Assembly: GCA_030789695.1 (NCBI GenBank)
Contig: CM061142.1
Location: 359,934,257-359,998,256 of the forward strand
Length of the DNA: 64,000 nucleotides
DNA from: Scilla litardierei
Lineage: Eukaryota; Streptophyta; Magnoliopsida; Asparagales; Asparagaceae
Direction of reading: 5' to 3'
This document shows positions 9,710-20,639 of the stretch, piece by piece. The notes beneath the pieces were generated by a model. The model had not been told where the DNA came from. It worked only from the letters and a program-made list of their open reading frames with translations, and searched no databases. The position numbers and the translations under genes were made by a program. How positions within the stretch are numbered: the first letter of the stretch is position 1; every line of letters starts with the position of its first letter.

Positions 9710-11323
9710 CCGGCTTGGGTGACCGAGCTCAGGGAACTTGCCCCGGAGGTCTTCCTGGGGGGAGCGAGTACGCAGCTCGGCCCGTGCCCCTCTCCGGTTT
9801 GGGTGGCGAGGATTGGTCCTGCCCCGGAGTCTTTGAGAGGGCGGGTATTGGGCCGTCACCTCCCCGCGGCCTCTATAGTCGGACGGGTATTGGGCCGTCG
9901 CCTACCCCGCATATGTCGCTCCGGTTTGGGTGGCCAAGCTCAGTGAACTTGCCCCGGAGGTCTTCTTGGGGGGAGCGAGTATGCAGCTCGGCCCGTGCCC
10001 CTCTCCGGTTTGGGTGGCAAGGATTGGTCCTGCCCCGGAGTCTTTGAGAGGGCGGGTATTGGGGCGTCGCCTCCCCGCAGCCTCTATAGTCGGACGGGTA
10101 TTGGGCCGTCGCCTACCCCGCATATGGTGCTCCGGTTTGGGTGGCCAAGCTCAGTGAACTTGCCCCGGAGGTCTTCCTGGGGGGGAGCGAGTACGCAGCT
10201 CGGCCCGTGCCCCTCTCCGGTTTGGGTGGCGAGGATTGGTCCTGCCCCGGAGTCTTTGAGAGGGCGGGTATTGGGCCGTCGCCTCCCCGCAGCCTCTATA
10301 GTCAGACAGGTATTGGGCCGTCACCTACCCCGCATATGGCGCTCCGGTTTGGGTGGCCAAGCTCAGTGAACTTGCCCTGGAGGTCTTCCCGGGGGGGGAG
10401 CGAGTACGCAGCTCGGCCCGTGCCCCTCTCCGGTTTGGGTGGCGAGGATTGGTCCTGCCCCGGAGTCTTTGAGAGGGCGGGTATTGGGCCGTCGCCTCTC
10501 CGCAGCCTCTATAGTCGGACGGGTATTGGGCCGTCACCTACCCCGCATATGGCACTCCGGTTTGGGTGGCCAAGCTCAGTGAACTTGCCCCGGAGGTCTT
10601 CCTGGGGGGGGAGCGAGTACGCAGCTCGGCCCGTGCCCCTCTCCGGTTTGGGTGGCGAGGATTGGTCCTGCCCCGGAGTCTTTGAGAGGGCGGGTATTGG
10701 GCCGTCGCCTCCCCGCAGCCTCTATAGTCGGACGGGTATTGGGCCGTCGCCTACCCCGCATATGGCGCTCCGGTTTGGGTGGCCAAGCTCAGTGAACTTG
10801 CCCCGGAGGTCTTCCTGGGGGGAGCGAGTACGCAGCTCGGCCCGTGCCCCTCTCCGGTTTGGGTGGCGAGGATTGGTCCTGCCCCGGAGTCTTTGAGAGG
10901 GCGGGTATTGGGCCGTCGCCTCCCTGCAGCCTCTATAGTCAGACGGGTATTGGGCCGTCGCCTACCCCGCATATGGTGCTCCGGTTTGGGTGGCCAAGCT
11001 CAGTGAACTTGCCCCGGAGGTCTTCCTGGGGGGAGCAAGTACGCAGCTCGGCCCGTGGCCCTCTCCGGTTTGGGTGGCGAGGATTGGTCCTACCCCGGAG
11101 TCTTTGAGAGGGCGGGTATTGGGCCGTCGCCTCCCCGCAGCCTCTATAGTCGGACGGGTATTGGGCCGTCGCCTACCCCGCATATGGCGCTCCGGTTTGG
11201 GTGGCCAAGCTCAGTGAACTTGCCCCGGAGGACTTCCTGGGGGGAGCGAGTACGCAGCTCGGCCCGTGCCCCTCTCCGGTTTGGGTGGCGAGGATTGGTC
11301 CTGCCCCGGAGTCTTTGAGAGGG
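9710..11323. repeat. 211-bp tandem array, about 7.7 copies
   Basis: The block GGAGGTCTTCCTGGGG recurs at about 9745, 9956, 10167, 10379, 10593, 10805, 11016 and 11227, a period of 211-214 bp. The units are nearly identical and differ in G-run length and single bases. Each unit contains three near-copies of GGGTATTGGGCCGTC or CGGTTTGGGTGGC. The open frames in it come from the repeat and are not genes. Confidence 0.95.
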
Positions 11324-11670
11324 TTGAACTGAAATTGTCATGCAGAAAAGGCGAAATTCGAAGATAAAAAGAAAGGAACAAGGTACTTCGTTCGGTATTA
11401 CAGTTCCCGGCTATGCCACGACCGGCGCACCGCGCCCCTTGGAGTGATTAGCACGTCCTTCTCAAAGGGGGGGGTGGTGGCGGTGGTGGGCGTGTGGTCG
11501 ATCCTGTTTCCCTCAGTAGTGGCATCGGATGGAGCTAACTCTGGCTAGTGGGGGTCATAACTCCGCCTCGGGGAGTCGACCTTCAGGTTCACCTCTGGTC
11601 CCTTGTGCTTGGTCGACCCTACGTAGCAGCTCCTAGACAGCTTCTGGCTTCCCCGTACGATCCCCACCCC

Positions 11671-14028
11671 TCAGGGGGTCTGGAACTTGACCATCTGATG
11701 GAGGAGGCTGGGGAGCGCTCCAATGGCCGACATGTAAGGTCGTCCTATGATCCCATTGTACGCCGACACAATGTCGACCACAACGAACAGCGTCATTCGA
11801 GTGACGACCTGTGGCTCTTCTCCGAGGGTTATCGGCAACGTGATCACTCCCATGATGGGGGTCGAGTGACCGGTGAAACCGACGAGGGGTCCAGTGCAGG
11901 GTCTCAGGTCCGTCGGCCTTAACCCCATCTTCTCGATTGTGGACATGAACAGGATGTCGTAAGAGCTCCCCGTGTCGATCAGGAGGCGGCTGACGATGGC
12001 CGTCCCAATCTGTGCCTCGATGACGATGGCGTCGTCGTGGGGCTGCTCGATCCCCTCTAGATCCTCGTCGCTGAAAGTAATGGGAGGGTAGGCCATCCTT
12101 CTCCCTCTCTGGTCCCCTCCAAGACCCGACGTCATTACTTGTCTCGCATACACCTTTTTGCCTGACGACGATGCCCCTCCTGAAGATGGCCCGCCGCATA
12201 TCGTGTTTATGCGCATGACGGGTTTCGGGGGGTGAAGCTCTTCCCACTCGTCGTTTGCCGGAGGGTCTGCCCTCCGTGCCCTTCGGTGGTTCCCATCTTC
12301 CCGGTCCGGTCTCCGGCCTCCGACGAAGTCCCCCAGGTGGCCCGCCTGGATCAGCCGCTCGATTTCCCTTTTGAGGGTGAAGCAGTTGTCGGTGTCGTGG
12401 CCGTGGTCCCGGTGGTATCGGTAGTATTTCTTAAAATCTCTCCGGGCGGGGTCCGACTTCATTTCTCGGGGCGGCTCCGACAGCAGTCCGACCCGTGTAG
12501 CCGCAGCCATCACCTCAATCAAGGAGGCATTGAGTTGCGTGTAATGTGCCCGTAGGGGGCCCTCTTGTCTCAGGGCGACTCGAGGGAGCCCTTGTGCCGG
12601 CGGAAACTCGCGTGCCGGACCAGGGCGATCTTGGGGGCGAGGCCCGGGCGGTTCCCGCCTTGGTCGGGCTAGCCGGTCGCGAGCTCGGTCCCCCTCTTCC
12701 TGCCTCGGTCGAGGATGTGTTCGGGGTTCGCCTTGAGTCGGTTTCGCCGGGGGGAATAGGGCCTTTGCGCCGAGCGTCTCTTCGGCCAACGCGTGCCTCT
12801 CCGCCATAGCAACCAACGCCTCATAGTCGGTCGGCGGGTCTCAGAGCAGGGATTTGTGGAGACTCCGAGTCCGCAACCCCGTTTTGAAGGCCAGCATAAG
12901 CACCTCATCGATGTACGTCACCACCGCCCGTCTCTCCTCCTGAAAACGGCGGAGGTATCTACCCGTTGTCTCTCCTTCTCCTTGGATTATCGTGCAGAGA
13001 TAGTCCAAGGGCTTCTTCTTCGTTCGCCCGGCCCGGAACTCTTGGCAGAACTTGTGGGACAGCTCGCCAAAGCTCCCGACGGATCTCGCGGGCAAGCCGA
13101 AGTACCAGTCCAGTGCGGTGTCCCTCAGGCTTTGGGAGAAAAGTCGGCATAGGAACGCCTCGTCCACATCCTGCGCCTCCATCGCCCCCCGGTATTGCTG
13201 TACGTGTGTGAGGGGGTCGCCCCTCCCATTGTACGTGGCCAAGTGAGGGGGTTTGAACCTTTTGGGCCTTGGGGCGGATGTGATCCACCGTGCGAGCGGC
13301 GTGGCCTCCTCCGGATAAGTAGGGCGATCCGGGGCATCCCCTCTTCGCCATTCGGGGGTCAGGCTTCGGTCGCGCCACAGCCGTTGACGGTCCTCGGCCC
13401 CCGGGGAGTAGCCCGACGGTCGTCTGGCGGGGCTCCTTCCCTGGGCCGAGGATTCGACGGGTTGTGGGCTACGGCTCTCCCAGCGCCAGCGCCTCCCGGC
13501 CAGCTCTCCTCTGGCCTCCATCCGTTCCCGATTCTCTCGGAGGAGCCTCTCGCGCTCGGCGGCGAGGAAGCGTAGTTGTCGACAAACGGCTTCCTCGTGC
13601 GGGGTATCGGAGGGGTGGTGCTGGTGATGCGGGCCGCCTCCTCCGGGCGGGGATCTGTTCAGCAACGGGTCCCGCCCGTTCCCGGGCCGCCGGCCCGTCG
13701 CCGTCTCTTCAAGGACTTCTTGGTTGCTCCTGTTTTCTCTCCTTAGCCTCTCGCGCTCCGCGACGATGAAGCAGAGTTGGCGGCGGGTGGCCTCTTCTTC
13801 CTGGTAGGCCCTCCGGGTGGTCTCGGCCGCCTCGTCCAAATGCCTTTGCGCGGCGGCCACCTCCCCCAGGCACCTCCACCGCTGCGCAACCTCCATCTCC
13901 TCTTCCAGGACCCTTTGCTGGGCCGCAATCTCCTCAGCGAGCCCCCTGTTTTCTCCCTCCTCCTCGAACTAGAGGCGGAGGTTCTGCCTCACGTTCTGGG
14001 GCTCTGAGGGGCCGGGCGGAGGCTCCAT
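11671..14028 (-). pseudogene. Gag-protease of the gypsy element, two in-frame stops
   Basis: One frame runs from ATG at 14028 to the stop at 11671 (785 codons), interrupted by TAG at 13969-13971 and TGA at 12841-12843. Order of parts: an N-terminal Arg/Glu-rich coiled coil; the Retrotrans_gag domain (LFSQSLRDTALDWYFGL, FCQEFRAG); a CCHC-like knuckle (YYRYHRDHGHDTDNC) whose first Cys is Tyr; and an aspartic protease with LLIDTGSSYDILF and GIIGRP. The frame ends just after the protease, where RT would normally begin. It lies directly downstream of the PBS. Gag would form the particle and the protease would process it. With two stops this copy is probably inactive unless they are read through. 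Confidence 0.85.
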
Positions 14029-14244
14029 TCCGGTCGTCTGATAGCCTCCCCTGACCTGAGTGACGGCCTCGAAGCTCTTCAGGACGACGTGGGATGAAGT
14101 AGGTTAAGTTTCGGTGCGCACGCCCGGAAGGGCGTCGGACGCCAGGGTGATTTGTAGAGAGAGCGGTTCCTGGCCTACGGGATCTTTGCCGTGGTCAGGG
14201 TTCCGCGGGATCAGCATGGAATCTAACATGGGTGTGACCCTTCG

Positions 14245-14262
14245 TTCCCACAGACGGCGCCA
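14245..14262 (-). other. Primer binding site of the gypsy element
   Basis: The minus strand reads TGGCGCCGTCTGTGGGAA two bases after the LTR end CGTAACA. This is the usual form and place of a tRNA primer site in plant Ty3/gypsy elements. Confidence 0.85.
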
Positions 14263-14264
14263 AT

Positions 14265-15339
14265 TGTTACGAGGTGGAACTCGCGTACAATGAATTTGTA
14301 TTATGGGGAACCAAGGGCACGGTGGTTATATGGAAATGAGGGGTTAGGTAGGCTGTTTTACAAGTGATTAGTGAGGTGAAGAAGTCGGGCCCGTCGCCGA
14401 TGATGCCCACGGGATCGTATCTCGTCGGACGCAGCTGAGGAAGGTTGGACGGCGGGAGGCTGACGCTGACTTTGGTCAAGGGGCGAGCTCTCCTGCAGCA
14501 CGAACAACTCGTCAGAAGGGCGGGGTTGGGGTTCAACCCTTAGCCCCTCCGATGCCTAAGTCAGTAAAAGGGCTTAAATGGGGGGCTAGTCACGCCGGCC
14601 GGACTCACGGTGTATCCGCCTCGCGTGACAAGCTATAGGTTGGAGAACAAAGATATGGAGGACCTTTGCTCTCGTGTGTGAATAATAGAAGATGAGAGAG
14701 AATTTTCCAACCCCCTCTCCGTAAGAGGAGAGGGGGTATTTATACCTGACGGGTGATGACTAGGCGTGCTGAGCTGGCTCAGGTGTCAGTGGAAGCTTCG
14801 GACAAGGATATCAGGAACAGGAGTTTCTGACCTGCTTCTGTCAGGCGGCGCAACGGCCAAGGGGTGCTTTTGTCGGGATGTCAGGGCCGAAAGCACTAAC
14901 CGCCGGACAGGTCAGCCGCCTGGGGGTGCTTTGTCAGGCGGTCGGGTGACGTATGTGTCAGTCGTGTCCTTATCCTAGGCTGTTTGTCGTTAGCGTCGAA
15001 CTAAAGGTCTGGCTCACTTTAGGCGCCGCGGTTCACGGGAATCGGACGGGCCGTTCCGGTCGGGGGTTGTCCGGCCCGGCCGCGCCTGTCAATAGGCCTG
15101 GCCTAGCTACCCAAGCGTCCCCAAGCGCGCTACCCCGGTGGGTCGGGCGGCTGCGGTTGTTCGCCTCGGCCGGCTGCGGTTGTTCGCCTCGGCCGGTTCG
15201 GGGAGCGCTGCAAGGCACGCCTATCTCCATGATGCCCCGGATTTTCGGGGCGGCGGCCCTTTTGTGAAATGGTGAGCTAATGGGATATGTTAGCGGATCC
15301 GGGCGGGAGTCGGGCTCCTACGATCTTTAGGTCGTAACA
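14265..15339 (-). repeat. 5' LTR of the gypsy element (1,075 bp)
   Basis: It is bounded by TGTTACG...CGTAACA inverted termini and repeats the sequence at 1-565. It contains the minus-strand promoter described separately. Confidence 0.93.
14711..14744 (-). promoter_or_regulatory. TATA box and leader hairpin in the gypsy LTR
   Basis: The minus strand carries TATAAATA at 14737-14744. A perfect-looking hairpin follows at 14711-14736 (CCCCCTCTCC, short loop, GAGAGGGGG), near the expected transcription start. This would mark the U3/R boundary. Confidence 0.55.
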
Positions 15340-15666
15340 GGGTATATTAGGGTTTTTGCAATTCGGCTAGGATGTAGATGGATAGCATGTGGATGGATGG
15401 TGCATGGATATGGAGAATCAAATATAGATAGATTTAGTAGGATTTGGTTAGGTGTTTGAATAGGAATTGGGTAGAAGCAAATCCATCTAGTTGGTTTGAT
15501 CAAATCCTCCTTGGAATCAAATTGGCTCTATATCTTGGCTTACTCAACGCTTGAGTATTTACGCCTTTGCCAATCCTGTAAACACTTAACGCACACATCA
15601 AATCGTTCATATATGTTTTTCATTATCAAACAAGATCGTTGTATCCAACACACGTTGTATCCAACA
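15340..15666 (-). repeat. 3' LTR remnant of the gag-only Copia element
   Basis: The sequence from GGGTATATTAGGG to TATCCAACA is about 95 percent identical to 20312-20639. It starts exactly where the gypsy LTR ends. Confidence 0.9.
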
Positions 15667-17245
15667 ATCTCCCCCTTTTGATGATGACAAACTAGTATAA
15701 GATTTGCAATAACGATTTAAACAATATCATCGTGACATGTGTGTGTGAAGTGTAATGGAGGATGTATGCACAATAGCAATAGTATTTCTAGCATGCTCCC
15801 CCTATTTGCATGCTCCCCCTTGAACATGTATTCACCCAATTAGTATCACAAATAATACCAAATACCGAGTACGGTACCACACATGAAAAATATCACAAGA
15901 CTACCAAATATCACAAGACTATTCCAGATCTTTCAATATTTCTCCCCCTTTGTCATCATCAAAAGCGTATTCATGAAGTTTTAAAAACAATACCTCATGC
16001 AAAATAAAAGAGCATTATAGACTATATCTAGCATTTGCATGTCGACATACATATGATAGCACTTCAAATACAATGAAAATCATAATTTTAAATCCAACAC
16101 CACTGTGTAAGTGCAATTATTTACAAAGGGAGATACTTTTATAAATCCAACAAAGCAAATCCAACATTTTCCAAATAACTTTATATCACATAGGATTGAT
16201 TTTTCCCACCTCATTAAAAATAAGTTCAAGGTATCACACCCCAAAACATAGCCTAAAAGGACTCTTAGATGTGGGAGTGACATTGCTTGACGAGTAAAAA
16301 CACCAATGCTAAAGATTCCCCATAAAGCTTGTGTTGGATACTCGCGGGTAGTGTAATTGCCAAGGATTGTATCCATTTTTCATACGGAGCATGTTTACTA
16401 TCTTTTTCATTTTTCATAACATGAAACCAATTCTTTTTAGCTCAATTTTTATCCATGGTAACACACATCATATCCCTTAGATTTTCAGTTATTATTCATC
16501 ATACGTACATTCACTTTCCAATATTCATAAATAGTATCTCGAGATGTACACCATAGTATAAAATTCGTGGAAGTGAAAGTAGGTGTAGAAATCATAATAT
16601 CCATTCATTGAACTTTTCATGGCTAATATGAAATAAAACATGCGCATGTAGCCATAATAATAATACTACACCTTCTACATGGATATGATGATCATTCATT
16701 TATAACACTTGAATGATGCAAAGAGAAAGATATGCATTAAGCTCCATTTTTTTTTTCTTTTTTTCTTTTTCAATTTTTTTATTTTTCATTTATGAAGAAC
16801 TAAACAAGCTAAAGTCAATAAAACAAGCACACAAAATAAAAAGAAGTCAAGCACACAAACAAACAAAAAATGCTAACAAAAGATGCTATGAAGGTATGCA
16901 TTAGGTTAAGAGAGATATATACATTCGCGTCATCATTTGGCTAAGGCACTGAATAGTGAAACGTTCAATCCATAGCTCCTAGCCAAGTCTCCACCTCACA
17001 TACATAGTAGATGTTATGTGTGACCTTGGAATCCAACAAGGTCTACTCATGTTAGTCATCAAATCTTTAGGAACCCATATTTGCTTGAACATAATGTTCT
17101 TGTTCATATATTTGCAATAATAAGTGATATGACCAATGCAACCACAAGTAGAGCACTTTAGATGAAAATTTCCAACCTTTGTTATTTCAATGTGAACTTT
17201 TCTACGTTTTGTTTTTTCAACATTTTTAAGACCTTATCCTAGTCC
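15667..17245. other. Non-coding internal part of the gag-only Copia element
   Basis: It begins with the polypurine tract (minus strand CAAAAGGGGGAGAT) next to the LTR. The remainder is AT-rich with many short stops. No pol domain could be read in any frame. Confidence 0.6.
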
Positions 17246-18669
17246 TCACCTATTATTGCCATAAAGTTGATTTCCAAGAATAATATCCAAATTTTGTTTT
17301 CCAATAGAAAATTTCTTTAATGACAATTCTAGACTAGCGACTTTGGATTTCAAATGCACATTTTCGTTCACAATCAAAGTGCATTTACTAATGAAAGCTC
17401 GCTTGTTTTCCTCTTCTTTCTTTTCAAAATCACTCATTTTTTCCTTAAGTTCAAGATTTATCATGTTAATCTTTTCAGTAAGCAATTCATTATCAGTTTC
17501 AAGCTTTATCAATTCTTGTTTATACATGCTAATATCTTTTAACAAAGAGGGACAAGAGATACAGTCATATTTTTCAGGCAAGCTAGCTTTCTCCATTTTC
17601 AGCATATTAATGATGGAGTTACATGCAACAAGTTCTTCTTTAAGTTTATCAATCTCTTTAGAAAATTCATAGTTTTCTTGTTGCAATTCAAAGATGTCCT
17701 CCCTATAATCATCTATGGTAGATTCTAGCTCATCTATTTTAGCTTGCATACCTTTGCAGATATTCAAAAATTCAGCTTCAGTGCAAGATTCTACCTCATT
17801 GTGTTAGCCCATTAAGCACACGACGGAGTGGGCTTCATGCTCCTCGTCCTCATCCTCAGCTTCGCTGTCCAAATCCCACGTTAGCACTTTGTCTTTACCT
17901 TTCTTCTCTGCGACATTTGCTGTATGTTGTGGGCAGTTCCTCATCATGTGTCCTTTCCACATGCATTTAAAACATTCCATTTTATTAGTAGATTTCTGCT
18001 TAGAGAAAATTCTATCAGAATTAAAATTATTGGAACGAGTAAACCTTTTTCCCATTTCAGCTCTACCTTAGTCAGTCTGAATGTATCTTCTGAAGTTTTT
18101 GACCATTAGAGCTTGCTCCTCATCAAGATCGTCATCCTTAGCTTGAAGAGCTAATGGTGTGGGAGCTTTGGCTTTTTCTTCAGGTTTCTCTCTAGCTTCT
18201 ATACTCTGTAGCTCAAGCTCGTGGGACATCAGCTTGACTATTAAGTCCTCCACTCTCATCATTGATAAATCCTTAGCTTCTTGAATAGCGGTGACTTTAG
18301 GCCTGAACGAGCTTGGCAACGCCCTTAAGATATTTCGTACTTGTTCATGGCTAGAGTATGGATTACCGAGGGAGCTGGTTTATATACGATGTCCGTGAAT
18401 CTCACAAAAATCTCCTTGATGGACTCAGATGGCAGCATGCGGAAACTCCCATATTCTGTACTTAGCAGCGCAAGTCTGGATTCCTTCACTTGCGATGTTC
18501 CCTCGTGCGTCACCTCCAGCGTATGCCATATTTCCTGCATAGTTAGACAATGTGAGTTACGATTAAACTCAGATTTATCAAGAGAGTAAATAAGCGCATT
18601 CATAGCTTTACCATTAAGAGTATAAAGTTTATTATCAACTAAATCCCACTTGTCTTTAGGTTTAATCAT
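17246..18669 (-). pseudogene. Copia gag remnant, frameshifted and interrupted
   Basis: Four minus-strand pieces follow each other. 18325-18669 is a UBN2-type gag domain (MQEIWHTLEVTHEGTSQVKE). 18068-18319 has an acidic linker. 17804-18055 holds a CCHC knuckle, CFKCMWKGHMMRNC. 17246-17767 is a long coiled coil (ELQQENYEFSKEIDKLKEEL). The first junction changes frame; the other two are in-frame stops. Gag packages element RNA. The coiled-coil C-terminus is common in plant Copia gag proteins. Neither protease nor integrase follows. Confidence 0.8.
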
Positions 18670-18886
18670 AACAGTGTCTTCAATTTTAATAGTGGGTAGA
18701 CTATAAATTCAACAATATCTCACACATCATAATCTAACACTAAATAGATTTTCATCCTAGCCTTCCAATATGCAAAGTCTACACCATTAAACTTAGGGGG
18801 ATGGGCTATAGACTAACCTTCAGCAAATGCACAATCAGATATATTCATGGTCATCTAAAAATCTAGACTAGATCCTCTAAACCTAC

Positions 18887-18898
18887 TTTGATACCACT
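18887..18898 (-). other. Primer binding site of the gag-only Copia element
   Basis: The minus strand reads AGTGGTATCAAAG after the LTR end ATCCAACA. It is the tRNA-iMet complementary site with one base changed from TGGTATCAGA. Confidence 0.75.
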
Positions 18899-19949
18899 TG
18901 TTGGATCTGGATCGTAGCCTAGAGGGGGGGTGAATAGGCTAATAAAAATATTCGTGCAACCCACGAACAATCACACGCAGTAAATAAAATACAATCACAG
19001 AGTACGTACAGATATACCCTGGTTCGGTCGTCCCCACGACATACTCCAGCCCCGAAAGCAGCTACTCGATAGATATGTAATCAAGGTACAACTACAATGA
19101 GTCAAGAGCCCCAACTCAACTCTCACCTAGCTCAAACGCACTCCCGCATGCTCTACACTATCAACCTAGTCAGATGCCTCACCCTTGATGAGCCCCAACT
19201 CGTCAAGACCCCAAAGACACAATAAACTGGTAAAGTTGCCCCTACAGAGATCGCTACTACTACACAAATAAAATAATACTAGAGTTTAGAAATGCTCAGC
19301 TTGTGTATCATAGTCGTCTCTATCACTAGGCACAGGCCAGATCTGTATCTGACGTGATGTAGTCGTCTCCGCAAGTCGTGCAACTCAAGTTGCGGCTCTC
19401 CTTACAACTTGCGGCCTTTGGTACCCATTTGTAATTTTTGCAGCCTTCTCCTTGATCTCCCAATTGATGATCCAGTAAGTGGCTCTCTCTCAAGGGTCGG
19501 CAATCAGATGTTCTTTGATTTGCAACTAGCGGTAACAGGCTTCCCTTGATGATGGCACACGAATAACTCGCACACAAAACCTTGCACACAAAATTCTGCA
19601 CACAAAAGACTTCCAGACAAAATTCGGCTCATAAAAAACTTGCACACAACAAAAAAATACTAAATTCGGCAGGTTTTTTGAGGCAAAAAAAATTCAGAAG
19701 GTTTTACTTGGCTTCTCTCCCCCCCCAATGCACTACGTCTGTTTTTTATGAAGAGGGCTAGTAACTTGCAACCCCAATGTTTTCTCTTTCCCCCTTGTGA
19801 TGGCCGGCCTTTTTTTGTTTCATCCAATGAGCCCTTGGCTTCCCAAATTGTTGACTTGTGAATAAACCTGCAAACAACAATGCAACCAATGAGAATAATT
19901 CAACCAAGGAATATTTAATTACCTTTGATCTCTCTCTTAGTTGAGTTAC

Positions 19950-19991
<42 letters not shown>

Positions 19992-20639
19992 TCTCTCTTT
20001 CTCTATCTATTATGCTTGTGGCTGCAATGTTTTTTGGATCTTCATGGTTGCGTGCATCCATTGGCTTCGTTCCCTTCTCCCATTTTTTGTAACCCTTTGA
20101 TTAATCTCCCTGTAAAAGCAAGAGAATAAACAAATTTAATGATGAAGTTAAATAACCATTTACCTTTTGCATGAACCTTGATGCGTTGATGGCCTTTTGC
20201 AAAATAGGAAGACAAAGTTTTCGGCAGGGGCTCTTTTGAGGTGTGCGTGAGTTTCTTTTGGTGGTTTTTTTGGCCGTCCCTTCTGTTCCACAATGAATGC
20301 TTTCATTTAAATAGGGTATATTAGGGTTTTTGCAATTCAGCTAGGATGTACAGGCTAGCATGTGGATGGATGGTGCATGGATATGGAGAATCAAATATAG
20401 ATAGATTTAGTAGGATTTGATTAGGTGTTTGAATATGAATTGGGTAGAAGGAAATCCATCTAGTTGGTTTGATGAAATCCTCCTTGGAATCAAAATGGCT
20501 CCATCTCTTGGCTTACTCAACGCTTGAGTATTTACCCCTTTGCCAAACCTACAAACACTTAACACACACATCAAATCATTCATATATGTTTGTCATTATC
20601 AAACAAGATCGTTGTATCCAACACACGGTGTATTCAACA
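18899..20639 (-). repeat. 5' LTR of the gag-only Copia element (1,741 bp)
   Basis: TGTTGGATC...TATTCAACA termini. It contains a (CT)n microsatellite at about 19951-19988. The distal 330 bp recur at 15340-15666. Confidence 0.87.

Larger units (their letters stand above)
1..15339 (-). mobile_element. Non-autonomous Ty3/gypsy (Tat-like) element, left end outside the window
   Basis: Two direct copies of one LTR flank the element: a partial copy at 1-565 and a full copy at 14265-15339. The primer site lies beside the right LTR and the polypurine tract beside the left one, so the element reads on the minus strand. Order on that strand: 5' LTR, PBS, gag-protease, tandem repeat array, two antisense genes, PPT, 3' LTR. 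No RT, RNase H or integrase motif is seen between the protease (ends 11671) and the 3' LTR, so it must depend on enzymes from elsewhere. Hand comparison of the LTRs gives about 12 substitutions in about 545 bp plus one minisatellite copy difference, suggesting a fairly young insertion. It is clearly GC-rich against AT-rich flanks. Antisense ORFs near the 3' LTR are known in Tat-lineage plant elements such as Grande; assignment to that lineage is inference. Confidence 0.88.
15340..20639 (-). mobile_element. Copia element with degenerate gag only, host of the gypsy insertion
   Basis: The right LTR (18899-20639) begins TGTTGGATC and ends TTCAACA. Its last 330 bp match 15340-15666, where the left LTR resumes after the gypsy element. 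The PBS lies left of the right LTR and the PPT right of the left LTR, so it reads on the minus strand. The internal part (15667-18898) codes only for gag-like pieces; no protease, integrase or RT is seen. The rest of the left LTR must lie beyond the left edge of the window, on the far side of the gypsy element. Confidence 0.85.

Noticed and set aside
9710..11323. Open frames of up to 251 codons on both strands, and a CRISPR-like look
   Set aside because: They arise from a 211-bp period that keeps frames open. Repeat units are contiguous without unique spacers, and the genome is a plant's.
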